Shown: piece after piece, positions 6,517 to 14,511 of the stretch
Layout: every line of letters starts with the position of its first letter
How positions within the stretch are numbered: the first letter of the stretch is position 1
NCBI GenBank assembly: GCA_004558955.1
Contig: SFZC01000003.1
Coordinates: forward strand, 1 to 40,426
Origin: a bacterium
Lineage (GTDB): Bacteria > Cyanobacteriota > Vampirovibrionia > Gastranaerophilales > Gastranaerophilaceae
Direction: 5' to 3'
DNA: 40,426 bases
The notes under the pieces: model-generated
What the model saw: the letters and a program-made list of their open reading frames with translations, nothing else
Told to the model about the DNA's origin: nothing
Databases searched by the model: none
Program-made: the position numbers and the translations under genes

Positions 6517-7986
6517 TTACAAGGCAACTTCGTTTAGCAGGGCTGATTTTTCGCTCAATAGAGGAATTTCTACAGAAAATGAATTTTTTGTTCCGTTATT
6601 TTCCAGCATAATTTTACCTTCATGAGCCTCAATAATTTTTCTGCAAAAATACAGACCTAAACCTACTCCGCTATTGCGTCCGAGCGGGTCGCCGCAAACA
6701 TACTTATCAAAAATATTTGCTTTTAAAGTCTCGGAAATTTCTTCGCTTTCGTTTTGAACACTGAAATTGTAGTATTTTTCGGTTCTTTCAATCGTAATTG
6801 TAACCAAACTGTTGTCAAAAGCGTAATTTACGGCATTGTTGAGCATATTTGCAAAAACTCTGCGGAGTTGCATTTCATCGCCATAAATAAACTTTTCTTT
6901 GTCCTTCAATTTTGAATCAATTTTAATTGTGACGCCTTTAATTTTGCCCAAATCTCGAACTTCTTTAACGCATTTTTCAATCAAATACAACACGTCAAAA
7001 TTCCCGAATTTCAGTTGGATAATTCCGCTGTTATCTCGACAGGTTTTTAGTAATGTGCAGAGCATATCTCGCATATATTTAGAAGATTCAATGACTAATT
7101 CCATTATCTCCTGATGTTCTGCATCAATTTTGCCGTAATATTCCTTGTATAACATTTCCAAAGAACTGATTTGAGCCTGCAATGGATTTTTCAAATCATG
7201 AGTAAGTGTTGCTAAAAATAAATCTCTTTGTTTTTCTAATTGCTTTTCTTTATCAATATTTTTCGCAATAGAAACAAGTCCGTTTACTTCATTTTTTGAG
7301 TTGATAATCGGTGCTTTGCTGATTTTATACCAATGTAATTTGCCGTCTTTATCCACGGCAGCTTTTTCTTTTTTCAAAGGTTTTTTATTTTGCAGAACAT
7401 AATTATCTTCATTTTCGATTTCTTGTTCCGCTTGCTCCATATCAATCACGATATCGTCCGAATACGCATCAACACCGTTAAAAACGAAGTTTCTTGCATT
7501 GTCGCTTGCAACAATAAGATTTCTGTCTTTATCCTTCATGTAAACAAGTAGCGGTAAAGTTTTCAACAAGGTGTTTAACTGATAATTTTTATCAATCAAA
7601 CTGGCTTTTAAATTTTCTTCTTTCGTAACATCGGAAGATACCGTCAACAACCCACGAATTTTGCCGTCTCTGATAATTGGTGTTGTTGTTTGTTTAATTA
7701 TTTTATTAATCCCGACATGTCTGAAAACATAACTGCGAGTTTCCAAAGTTTCAATAACTTTTTTAGAATTTTCAACAATTATATCAACGCAATCATCTTC
7801 CCCGAAGATTTTTGAAACAGAACGATTAATAATAGTAGCAGCAAACGCTTTGTCAAACCCCATTAACTTTACAAAAGCACGGTTATACGCAACATAGTTC
7901 AAGTTTAAATCTTTTACTGTTACTATATCCTCGCAATATTCTAAAATTGCATTTAATAAATATTCTTTCCCCTTTAAATCAATCAT
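6517..7986 (-). CDS. Cytoplasmic PAS-PAS sensor histidine kinase
   Basis: Two-component sensor without membrane segments, so it should sense a cytoplasmic cue. Two PAS modules (about residues 5-125 and 125-250, with GLLTVSSDVTKEE and GLVSIAKNIDKEK as PAC-type ends) precede HisKA with the phospho-acceptor in LATLTHDLKNPLQ (His263), then HATPase_c with the N-box region RRVFANMLNNAVNYA, and G-boxes GVGLGLYFCRKIIEAHEGKI. Length 489. No clear ribosome-binding site precedes the ATG, but a palindrome CTGTAACTTACAG (7998-8010) lies 12 nt upstream. No response regulator adjoins it; the orphan regulator at 39073 is a conceivable but unproven partner. Confidence 0.92.
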   Translation of the reverse strand: MIDLKGKEYLLNAILEYCEDIVTVKDLNLNYVAYNRAFVKLMGFDKAFAATIINRSVSKIFGEDDCVDIIVENSKKVIETLETRSYVFRHVGINKIIKQTTTPIIRDGKIRGLLTVSSDVTKEENLKASLIDKNYQLNTLLKTLPLLVYMKDKDRNLIVASDNARNFVFNGVDAYSDDIVIDMEQAEQEIENEDNYVLQNKKPLKKEKAAVDKDGKLHWYKISKAPIINSKNEVNGLVSIAKNIDKEKQLEKQRDLFLATLTHDLKNPLQAQISSLEMLYKEYYGKIDAEHQEIMELVIESSKYMRDMLCTLLKTCRDNSGIIQLKFGNFDVLYLIEKCVKEVRDLGKIKGVTIKIDSKLKDKEKFIYGDEMQLRRVFANMLNNAVNYAFDNSLVTITIERTEKYYNFSVQNESEEISETLKANIFDKYVCGDPLGRNSGVGLGLYFCRKIIEAHEGKIMLENNGTKNSFSVEIPLLSEKSALLNEVAL

Positions 7987-7997
7987 ATTTAATAAAT

Positions 7998-8010
7998 CTG
8001 TAACTTACAG
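7998..8010. promoter_or_regulatory. Palindrome just upstream of the histidine kinase
   Basis: CTGTAA-C-TTACAG, a perfect 6-bp inverted repeat around one base, 12 nt before the start codon. Possible operator. Confidence 0.35.
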
Positions 8011-8214
8011 TGCCATATTACACTTATTGCTCAGGTCTTACAATTAACCATTCGGGCTATATTTGTGATGATTGAGTTTTAATCGCTTAACTGTTTTTCA
8101 AAAGTTTTTCCAAAATAGTTGTCATTTCTTCAAGTTTTTCATTTTTTTGTCAAGCGGAATAATTAAAATAGGGTTCTACCCAAAAATAAAGGCTTTGAGG
8201 GAATTTTACACAAT

Positions 8215-8252
8215 CAAAAAAGAAATAACCTCAAATAGCTATTTCTTTTTTG
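8215..8252 (-). terminator. Terminator after the 91-aa gene
   Basis: Perfect 13-bp stem CAAAAAAGAAATA / TATTTCTTTTTTG with a 12-nt loop, 29 nt past the stop of the gene at 8281-8556; its T-rich arm is the tail. Confidence 0.7.
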
Positions 8253-8280
8253 TATGAATATGTATTTTTAATCTATTTTA

Positions 8281-8556
8281 TCACAAGATTTTATCAATAA
8301 GACTTCTTGTTGATTGGCAAATTGTTTTGTTCAAATTTTCAATCATCATATTTTTCTTCAAATTAGCCTTGTAGGCTCTTTTCCAATTCTTAGCGATTGT
8401 TACGAGATTATTTGAAGATTCGCCTGATTCCGCAACCAATTTGCTATAAAAAACATTTTCACTTTTCTTTACTCCACGGGTAGCACATTTTCTTACATCA
8501 TATCTATCCAATGTCGCACCAATAACAGAGTTAATTCTGGGATAAATTTTTAACAT
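8281..8556 (-). CDS. Small basic protein, unknown
   Basis: A 91-residue protein that I do not recognise. It is strongly basic, with no signal peptide or membrane helix; the middle and C-terminal parts look helical (NWKRAYKANLKKNMMIENLN). Expression support is good: a promoter at 8602-8629, GAGGA before the ATG and a terminator behind. It is monocistronic. The charge suggests a nucleic-acid or ribosome partner, but no motif shows it. Confidence 0.65.
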   Translation of the reverse strand: MLKIYPRINSVIGATLDRYDVRKCATRGVKKSENVFYSKLVAESGESSNNLVTIAKNWKRAYKANLKKNMMIENLNKTICQSTRSLIDKIL

Positions 8557-8601
8557 AGTTTTTTCCTCAATAAATGTATATTATTTTTTCTTATACCAAA
8601 A

Positions 8602-8629
8602 ATTATAAATAAACAGAACCGCATGTCAA
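8602..8629 (-). promoter_or_regulatory. Promoter of the 91-aa gene
   Basis: On the minus strand TTGACA (8624-8629) and TATAAT (8602-8607), both consensus, with a 16-nt spacer. Confidence 0.75.
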
Positions 8630-8669
8630 TGAAAAATTTGGACGGAAAAGAAAAACAAAGGGGTAAGCA

Positions 8670-8700
8670 CCTAAACTCTTGTTACCACTTGATATAAAGA
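8670..8700 (+). repeat. Dispersed repeat, copy a
   Basis: Matches 10947-10977 at 23 of 31 positions without gaps; shared words TAAAC, CTTGT and TTGATAT. Confidence 0.4.
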
Positions 8701-8872
8701 AATTCTGAAATCGGTTCCACAGTTGTTCCGAATAATTCGTCTCCTTATTCTTTTTTTCTCTGTTAAAAGCTCTTTTGGGACAACGAATTACTTAACATAT
8801 ACAGGAATGTCGTCTTAATTAGCCTATTTGGAAGCAGTACTCTTTCAAAATCACAAACCGCACCGACAAGAG

Positions 8873-9373
8873 TTATTTTTCGGATTTTTTAGTTACTTCC
8901 GTAACCATTGCTTCTATGTTTCTATACAAATTACGCAAGAAGGTATCTTCTGTTGCCCAACGCTCTTTTGGTACAAATGTAAGCATATCACCGTCTTTGT
9001 GTGTGCGTATTCTTGCTGCATCATTAGTTGCTTTTATATTTGGATAAATCTTGTCTGTATCTGCAGCAACAATTCTGCTTTGGTTCTTACCGTTATGTAA
9101 ATTCGTTACAACTAAATTAATCTTATCCGAAAGTTCTGTACCTAATGCTTTGTGATTTGTCATTTTCTTTGCATCATAAACATCGACTTTTACACCGTTT
9201 CTTTGTGCAAAACGAGAAATAATTTCTCTTGCCAAATACATTTGGTTAAATGAATCGCCAAAAGTATCCGAGTCATGTATTTTAAAAAACTTGTCTATAT
9301 TGTTCTCATGTCTGACAGTAGCACAATGTGCTAAATTTGTTTCCATTTTTCCAATAAATTTTCCAATATTCAT
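8873..9373 (-). CDS. Conserved-looking protein of unknown function
   Basis: A 166-residue soluble protein with no signal peptide or membrane segment. It begins MNIGKFIGKMETNLAHC, continues with a helix YLAREIISRFAQRNGVKVDV followed by YDAKK, and ends with TEDTFLRNLYRNIEAMV. The start has TGAGGT 7 nt upstream. The alternating charged/hydrophobic pattern suggests a compact alpha/beta fold, but I cannot name a family. The opening NIGK is shared with the metallopeptidase-like protein at 35003 (MVNIGK), possibly a lineage-specific N-terminal style. Neighbours give no functional clue. Confidence 0.65.
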   Translation of the reverse strand: MNIGKFIGKMETNLAHCATVRHENNIDKFFKIHDSDTFGDSFNQMYLAREIISRFAQRNGVKVDVYDAKKMTNHKALGTELSDKINLVVTNLHNGKNQSRIVAADTDKIYPNIKATNDAARIRTHKDGDMLTFVPKERWATEDTFLRNLYRNIEAMVTEVTKKSEK

Positions 9374-9475
9374 AACTTTTACCTCATTATTTTATTTTAA
9401 TTATATTCTTATAAAACAGAAAAAATATTTTTTGAACAAAATAATGAAACTTTATGAAGAAAAGTTAAAACAAAT

Positions 9476-10852
9476 TTATGACTTGCCGAAATCTCGAGGT
9501 TTCACGCCGTGAATCCAATTTGATTCGATTTGTTCCAAAGAAATTCCTTTTGTTTCAGGCACGAAGAAATAGACAAACAAAATGCACAATAAGGACACTG
9601 CCGCAAATCCCCAAAATGTATATGCTCCGCCGATTTTGTGGATTAAGACAGGGAAACTTCCGACAACAAAGAAATTAAACGCAAAGTTTGCCACAGTACA
9701 AATACTCATTGCTATGCCTCGAATTTTCAGCGGGAAGACTTCGGAAACCAAAATCCAACCGATTGGACCTAAACTCATTGCAAAACAAATTATATAAGTG
9801 ACCAAACTCCCGACTGCAACAACCTTTAGCCCTGCTCCCAAGACCTCTTGATATGCAAAAGCACAACCTAAAGCTGCCAAGCTGAGCATTACTCCTGTCA
9901 ACCCGAAGTATAACAATGGTTTACGACCTAATTTATCGGTAAAGAATACTGCAACAATCGTCATTAAGAAATTTACAACCCCGATTCCTGTTGTTGCATA
10001 AATCGCATTTGAGTTTGAATCAAATCCCGCAATTTTGAAAATTGTTGGTGCATAATAAATTATTGTATTTATACCAGTACAAATTTGGGCAAACATAATA
10101 CCGATACCCACGACAAATGGCATTATCATCCATTTTTTAAACTTGAATTTTCTGTCTAAATTTTCATTTAATTTTAAGGTATGTTTTATTTCTTTAATTT
10201 CATTTTCGGTATCGACATCAGGTTCAATTTTTCTCAAAACCTTTTTGGCTTCTTCGTCTTTATTTTTAGAAATTAACCACCTTGGAGTATCGCTCATAAA
10301 ACTCATTCCGATAAGCAATACAAGCCCCGGAAGAACTCCCGCCAACAACATCCAACGCCAACTGAAAACAGAGTTTGCAAACACAGAATTTATCGCATAA
10401 GAGAACAAAATACCTGCCGTAATTGCCCATTGATAAAGCGAAACAAGCGTTCCTCGAACAGCTTTGGGAGCAATTTCGGATAAATATAATGGAATAACAA
10501 AATTAACAATCCCAACTGCAAGTCCGACAAATATTCTTGAAATAATTAAAACATATACATTCGGAGCAAAACCGCAAAGAATTGAGCCTAAAATAAATAT
10601 TATCGCAGTTGCCATAATGATTTTTTTACGTCCGAAAACATCGGCAAGAACCCCGTTTGTAGCCGCACCGATAACAGCACCAATCAAAACAGAACTTACT
10701 ACAAGTCCTTGCAAAGATATTGATAAATCCCATGTTTCATTAATAAATAATAATGCTCCTGAAATTACACCCGTGTCATATCCTGACAAAAGCCCGCCCA
10801 AAGAGGCAACAATCGCCACAACGTATAGCCACAAAAACTTAATCTTATTCAT
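9476..10852 (-). CDS. Sugar:proton symporter, MFS sugar-porter family
   Basis: Twelve-helix inner-membrane transporter (458 residues) of the GalP/XylE/glucose-permease family. The sugar-porter signatures are all present: GYDTGVISGALLFI in helix 1, GVLADVFGRKKI after helix 2, PLYLSEIAPKAVRGTL before helix 5, DTPRWLISK in the central loop, the helix 7 sequence QICTGINTIIYYAP (family QQxxGxNxxxYYxP, with Ile-Cys replacing the usual second Gln region), DKLGRKPLL and the C-terminal PETKGISLEQIE. Expected substrate is a hexose or pentose with H+ symport; the exact sugar cannot be read. Start supported by GAGGAG 7 nt upstream. No sugar-kinase or isomerase gene is adjacent. Confidence 0.93.
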   Translation of the reverse strand: MNKIKFLWLYVVAIVASLGGLLSGYDTGVISGALLFINETWDLSISLQGLVVSSVLIGAVIGAATNGVLADVFGRKKIIMATAIIFILGSILCGFAPNVYVLIISRIFVGLAVGIVNFVIPLYLSEIAPKAVRGTLVSLYQWAITAGILFSYAINSVFANSVFSWRWMLLAGVLPGLVLLIGMSFMSDTPRWLISKNKDEEAKKVLRKIEPDVDTENEIKEIKHTLKLNENLDRKFKFKKWMIMPFVVGIGIMFAQICTGINTIIYYAPTIFKIAGFDSNSNAIYATTGIGVVNFLMTIVAVFFTDKLGRKPLLYFGLTGVMLSLAALGCAFAYQEVLGAGLKVVAVGSLVTYIICFAMSLGPIGWILVSEVFPLKIRGIAMSICTVANFAFNFFVVGSFPVLIHKIGGAYTFWGFAAVSLLCILFVYFFVPETKGISLEQIESNWIHGVKPRDFGKS

Positions 10853-10946
10853 ATAAACTCCTCGTATTTATATTTTAAAATATTTTTCACCAAACCACCA
10901 GTCTAATTTTAAGAAAAATTAAGAAATTAAAACAAATTATTAAGCC

Positions 10947-10977
10947 TCTAAACCCTTGTAAAACATTGATATGAAGA
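10947..10977 (+). repeat. Dispersed repeat, copy b
   Basis: Partner of 8670-8700, with 23 of 31 identical bases. Confidence 0.4.
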
Positions 10978-11132
10978 GAGCCATAAAACTAGTTCAGGGT
11001 GTTCTTTTCGCAATATTCTGCATAGATTCTTACAACGCAAACCAACGAACCTACGGTGAGTTAGTTTAAATAGATTCTGAATAACAAGAAAAATTATTTG
11101 CTCATTACATTCGCAAAATTTTCTAAGTTTTT

Positions 11133-11174
11133 AGAATGACAAACCGTTTGGTAGGCCTTCCAAGATGTCATTCA
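11133..11174. repeat. 42-nt palindromic intergenic repeat, copy 1
   Basis: Shares 35 of 42 bases with 36344-36385. Outer arms GAATGACA / TGTCATTC and inner TTGG / CCAA form a hairpin. Both copies are outside genes. Confidence 0.65.
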
Positions 11175-11265
11175 GGACAGCACAAACGTTAGTGAGTGCG
11201 TGATTCGGAATCTGTTAGTGTCTGATTACTTGGATTTTTGCGGGTCGGGCATTTACCCACGTTCG

Positions 11266-11682
11266 TTACTTAAATGTTCCGACTTTTTGCCCGTATTTAT
11301 TATATTGTGTGGTTGAACCGTCACGGTTTTTCTTATAACTTCCTGTTTTTGCTCCGTATTTGTCATAAGAAGTTGTTGTATCACCATTGGTTTTAAATGT
11401 TCCGACCTTCTGCCCGTACTGATTGTATTGGGTCGTAGTAGAGCCGTTTGTATGGTACGAACCCGTTTTTGCACCGTATTCATCGTAAGAATAGGTAGTA
11501 TTTCCGCTTCTTTGATATGTGCCTGTTTTTTGTCCGTAACTATTGTATTCATAAGTCGTATTCCCACTCGTATTGTAGGAATTTTGTTTGGTGCCGTATT
11601 GGTCAAAATAGTTTGTATAACTCGCCATTGCGATTGATGAGGTACACAAAACTAAACCTGCTGATAATAAAAATTTTTTCAT
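11266..11682 (-). CDS. Secreted tandem-repeat protein (YGxKxGxY repeats)
   Basis: A Sec signal peptide (MKKFLLSAGLVLCTSSIAMA, cleavage after Ala20) precedes about six repeats of 19-20 residues with core YxxYGxKxGxY followed by a Thr/Asn/Gly-rich half (for example SYDEYGAKTGSY, QYNQYGQKVGTF). The repeats look like sheet-turn units, as in exported RHS-like or choline-binding-like repeats, but have no Trp/choline pattern. No anchor is seen, so the protein is periplasmic or released. It has AGGAG before the ATG. The 57-60 bp DNA periodicity keeps a second overlapping frame open, a repeat artefact. Function unknown. Confidence 0.8.
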   Translation of the reverse strand: MKKFLLSAGLVLCTSSIAMASYTNYFDQYGTKQNSYNTSGNTTYEYNSYGQKTGTYQRSGNTTYSYDEYGAKTGSYHTNGSTTTQYNQYGQKVGTFKTNGDTTTSYDKYGAKTGSYKKNRDGSTTQYNKYGQKVGTFK

Positions 11683-11745
11683 ATAAACACTCCTATTTTT
11701 CTCATATATAACACAAATTTTGAAACTTTTGCAAATCCCATCTTT

Positions 11746-14391
11746 TTATTTAATTCTTTTTAACACAACATTTAAGTCTTCTGTGTTCAAATTTCCGTCA
11801 ACGTGGACTCTAAAAAATTGAAGTCTGTTTTTTTTATTTTGTACGGGCGGAATTTTGTCAAGTTGCGATTGGTAAACCGCTCTTGTATCTTCAGGCCGCA
11901 AAGCCAATTTTAATATCCAATTCAGCGGAACAAACAAAATCCTTATGCCTTTTGGTGCGTCCATATCGTATTTGCCGAAAATATTAAGACAAGCTTGTTG
12001 TGATAAAATATTGTATTCCCCGTTGATATAAAGTGACATAAAACTTTGTTGTGAAGTGATATTGATATCTTTTAGGTCGTAGTTATGAAGATTAAACGAG
12101 CCTTTCAAATCAGAGCTTAATTTTTGGGCGTGCGAAAAATCAATATTTGTCAGGTTGTACATTTTGACTTTATGTTTTCTGTTTTTTCTGCCGAGCATAA
12201 ATTCCGTATCGCCCAGTTGAGGTAAAAAACCGTCATTAACTTCAAAATTTCCCGTAGCATAAAGTTCTTGGAATTTATTAAAAGTTTGAACGTGAAGATT
12301 TGCTCTTGCAGTTCCGCTTATTTGGTTTTCAATATTGAATAATTGGCTTGCCGCCTCGTTAGAATTTATATTTTCCGCAGAAAAACTGATATCTGAAGAA
12401 CTGTTGTTGAAATTATACTTGCCCTGTGCCGCAAGTTCGCCTTGTGCAAACCCAAATTTTGGAATAGTAAAATTAAATATCGAATTTTTAAGATTACCGA
12501 AAAATTCAAGGTCATCAATTCTGATATCGTCAATGAAAAGTTTGGCAACTTTGATTTCCCATTTGTCAATCGTAACATCAATATCACGAATTTTTGAAGA
12601 AACATTGTTGAACTGTTCGTAAATATGTTTGTGGTGATTAGGTTGAAGGCGATTAGTATTTTTCTTACCGTGAATGATAAATTTGTTCATCAAAAGTTCC
12701 ATATCGTGGACAATAAAATTCCCGTCCAAACGGTTTTCCGCCTTTAAAATACAGTCAAAACGTTGGTGTTTATAACTTCCTTTTGCTGTAATATTTATTG
12801 AGTCAGGTTCAGCGATTACATTTGCGGAACGGACAAAGAAATCATTGAACAAAGTTTTAACCAATTCAAAATTCCCCGTGATTTTATTTGTTGGAAAGTC
12901 GTATTTCAATTTTCCTTTGAATTCTCCGCCAACAACATATTGTCCGAAAGAACCAGTGACAGATGTCGGAGCATAGCCGTTTGTTTGACAGGTTATGAAT
13001 TTTGGTGTTAATTTTCCGTTTATTTTTTCAAAAAATCCGTCTCCGAAAATGATTGGAGTTTTTTTATTATTTTCCAGCAATGAATACTGATATTCTTTTA
13101 ACGTCAAGCCGTTTGGAGCTTTTACTGTTTTTGCGTAAAGTAATCTGTTTTTGTCTTCCAAACCTAAAAACGCATCTTTATAATAAATATCAGAACCTTT
13201 ATTCAAGTTGACAAAGTATTCGACTTCCGGAATTTTGTTTTGAATTTTATATGTAACTTTGGCATCTGCCGTGCTTTTTAGGGAATACGCCTCAGGCAAA
13301 TATGTGTCGATGAGTTTGGGAGTAAGGGGTGCCTCGACTTTGCCGTTCACAATTCGTTTTTTAGACATTAAATTTGTAATAATCAGTGAATGTTTTACGG
13401 GTTTGCCACCCAAAAGCCCTTGAGCCTTTGATTTTAAAGTATTGCTCTCCATTACAAATTTTGCGTGCTTAAAATATATCGGAACATTAAACAATACCGA
13501 ATTTGCACGAAGTTCTTTTATATTGCAAATCCCTGTAATATCTTTGTTTTTTACATAAATATCAAAGTCAATTTTTCCCGAATAATTTTTAAAATTTTCA
13601 ATGAATTTTTTGTTTTTATCATTCAGTTTTTGGTAAAAAAGAAGAGTTTTCATGGTCTGAGCAACAGGAATATTTCTAGCTTGCAAAGACAGGTCATGCG
13701 TTGCGTTTTTGCCGTAAATTTTACCATTCAGATTTATTAAAGAATTATCGTAATCAAGTTGAAAATTATTTGCAAAAAGTTCATTCTTTTCTATATATAA
13801 ATATCCGTTCTGCCCGATGAGGATATCTTTATTAATTCTCGGGATTTTGTACAAAACCTTGAATTTTACCGTTTTAATTTTATTCGATGTGTTTTCGATT
13901 TTCAAATCTTGCAAAGCAAGTTTATGTTTTGATTGTTGGTTTAGCAAAAGAGTTATTTTGTGAATATTTACATTCGGAATTTTTGAAATATCAAATGGTT
14001 TTGAATTAGGATTTTTTTTGATTTTTGAGAGAGCTTGTTGAAGTGATTTTATGTCAATAAATGCCGAATTAACATCAATCTCTTTAATTGCCCCCGTTTT
14101 TAAATCAATACTTGTTTTGAGTTTGTTAATTTTGGTTGCCGTTTTTTTGTTGTCTTTTATTGAAAAATTATTGCAATTTATTGAGGTTACAAATAGGGGC
14201 GAAATTGATATATTTAAACCCTTAATTTCGGTATTTAACCCTGTTTTTTGTACAACAAACTTTTCCAATTTCGTTGAAAAGTTTTTTGAATTAACCAAAG
14301 CGGGAATGCCGTATAAAATCCCTAAATATGTGGAAAATGACAATACACAAACAGTTGAAGTTCCAATTATTATTGATTTTAAAAGTTTCAT
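11746..14391 (-). CDS. AsmA/TamB-like envelope protein
   Basis: An 881-residue envelope protein of the AsmA-like superfamily, whose members bridge inner and outer membrane and are implicated in lipid transport or outer-membrane assembly. One N-terminal membrane anchor (about residues 7-29) is followed by the AsmA-type opening FVVQKTGLNTEIKGLNISIS and a very long beta-rich region of Asn/Lys-rich repeats. The C-terminal part contains VPLNWILKLALRPEDTRAV and RLQFFRVHVDGNLNTEDLNV, like the AsmA C-terminal region. Assignment rests on architecture; family resolution (AsmA, YhdP or TamB) is uncertain. It is divergent from mfd. Confidence 0.75.
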   Translation of the reverse strand: MKLLKSIIIGTSTVCVLSFSTYLGILYGIPALVNSKNFSTKLEKFVVQKTGLNTEIKGLNISISPLFVTSINCNNFSIKDNKKTATKINKLKTSIDLKTGAIKEIDVNSAFIDIKSLQQALSKIKKNPNSKPFDISKIPNVNIHKITLLLNQQSKHKLALQDLKIENTSNKIKTVKFKVLYKIPRINKDILIGQNGYLYIEKNELFANNFQLDYDNSLINLNGKIYGKNATHDLSLQARNIPVAQTMKTLLFYQKLNDKNKKFIENFKNYSGKIDFDIYVKNKDITGICNIKELRANSVLFNVPIYFKHAKFVMESNTLKSKAQGLLGGKPVKHSLIITNLMSKKRIVNGKVEAPLTPKLIDTYLPEAYSLKSTADAKVTYKIQNKIPEVEYFVNLNKGSDIYYKDAFLGLEDKNRLLYAKTVKAPNGLTLKEYQYSLLENNKKTPIIFGDGFFEKINGKLTPKFITCQTNGYAPTSVTGSFGQYVVGGEFKGKLKYDFPTNKITGNFELVKTLFNDFFVRSANVIAEPDSINITAKGSYKHQRFDCILKAENRLDGNFIVHDMELLMNKFIIHGKKNTNRLQPNHHKHIYEQFNNVSSKIRDIDVTIDKWEIKVAKLFIDDIRIDDLEFFGNLKNSIFNFTIPKFGFAQGELAAQGKYNFNNSSSDISFSAENINSNEAASQLFNIENQISGTARANLHVQTFNKFQELYATGNFEVNDGFLPQLGDTEFMLGRKNRKHKVKMYNLTNIDFSHAQKLSSDLKGSFNLHNYDLKDINITSQQSFMSLYINGEYNILSQQACLNIFGKYDMDAPKGIRILFVPLNWILKLALRPEDTRAVYQSQLDKIPPVQNKKNRLQFFRVHVDGNLNTEDLNVVLKRIK

Positions 14392-14424
14392 ATATTACGA
14401 CATTTCCTTATTTTTTACAAGTTG

Positions 14425-14430
14425 ATTATA
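14425..14430 (-). promoter_or_regulatory. Probable -10 box of the AsmA-like gene
   Basis: TATAAT on the minus strand, 34 nt before the start codon; the -35 is weak. Confidence 0.4.
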
Positions 14431-14475
14431 CTGTAAAAGTTTGAAGTTGAATAGATTTGTCCGTTAGAACAAAAA

Positions 14476-14504
14476 TTGCACGGTTTGGCTTTTTTGATTA
14501 TAAT
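14476..14504 (+). promoter_or_regulatory. Promoter of mfd
   Basis: TTGCAC (14476-14481) and TATAAT (14499-14504), exactly 17 nt apart. Transcription should start about 7 nt after the -10, at or next to the ATG at 14512, which has no ribosome-binding site. The mRNA is probably leaderless. Confidence 0.75.
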
Positions 14505-14511
14505 ATTGGGT

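Larger units (their letters stand above)
8557..8872. other. Intergenic region with repeat-like segment
   Basis: Apart from the promoter at 8602-8629 no gene is seen. Positions 8670-8700 resemble 10947-10977 (23 of 31 bases), another gene-free stretch, so part of this DNA may be a dispersed repeat. Confidence 0.45.
10853..11265. other. Gene-free, repeat-bearing intergenic region
   Basis: No credible gene. It holds the 42-nt palindromic repeat (11133-11174), a repeat-like segment (10947-10977), a TTCAGGGT arm (10993-11000) and GATTCTGAA/GATTCGGAATC words seen in the 3.9-4.3 kb and 36.2-36.4 kb spacers. Confidence 0.6.

Noticed and set aside
8072..8257. 61-codon plus-strand frame upstream of the histidine kinase
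   Set aside because: No ribosome-binding site; it reads through the terminator at 8215-8252.
9476..10852. Plus-strand open frames opposite the sugar transporter (for example 10464-10856)
   Set aside because: Shadows of the transporter gene; no ribosome-binding sites or protein-like features.
11253..11606. 117-codon open frame overlapping the YG-repeat protein on the same strand
   Set aside because: It is the shifted frame of the same DNA repeat; the other frame has the signal peptide, ribosome-binding site and sensible repeat.
14476..14511. Twelve-codon N-terminal extension of mfd from TTG 14476
   Set aside because: These bases form the -35, spacer and -10 of the promoter, and the extension is not part of the Mfd fold.
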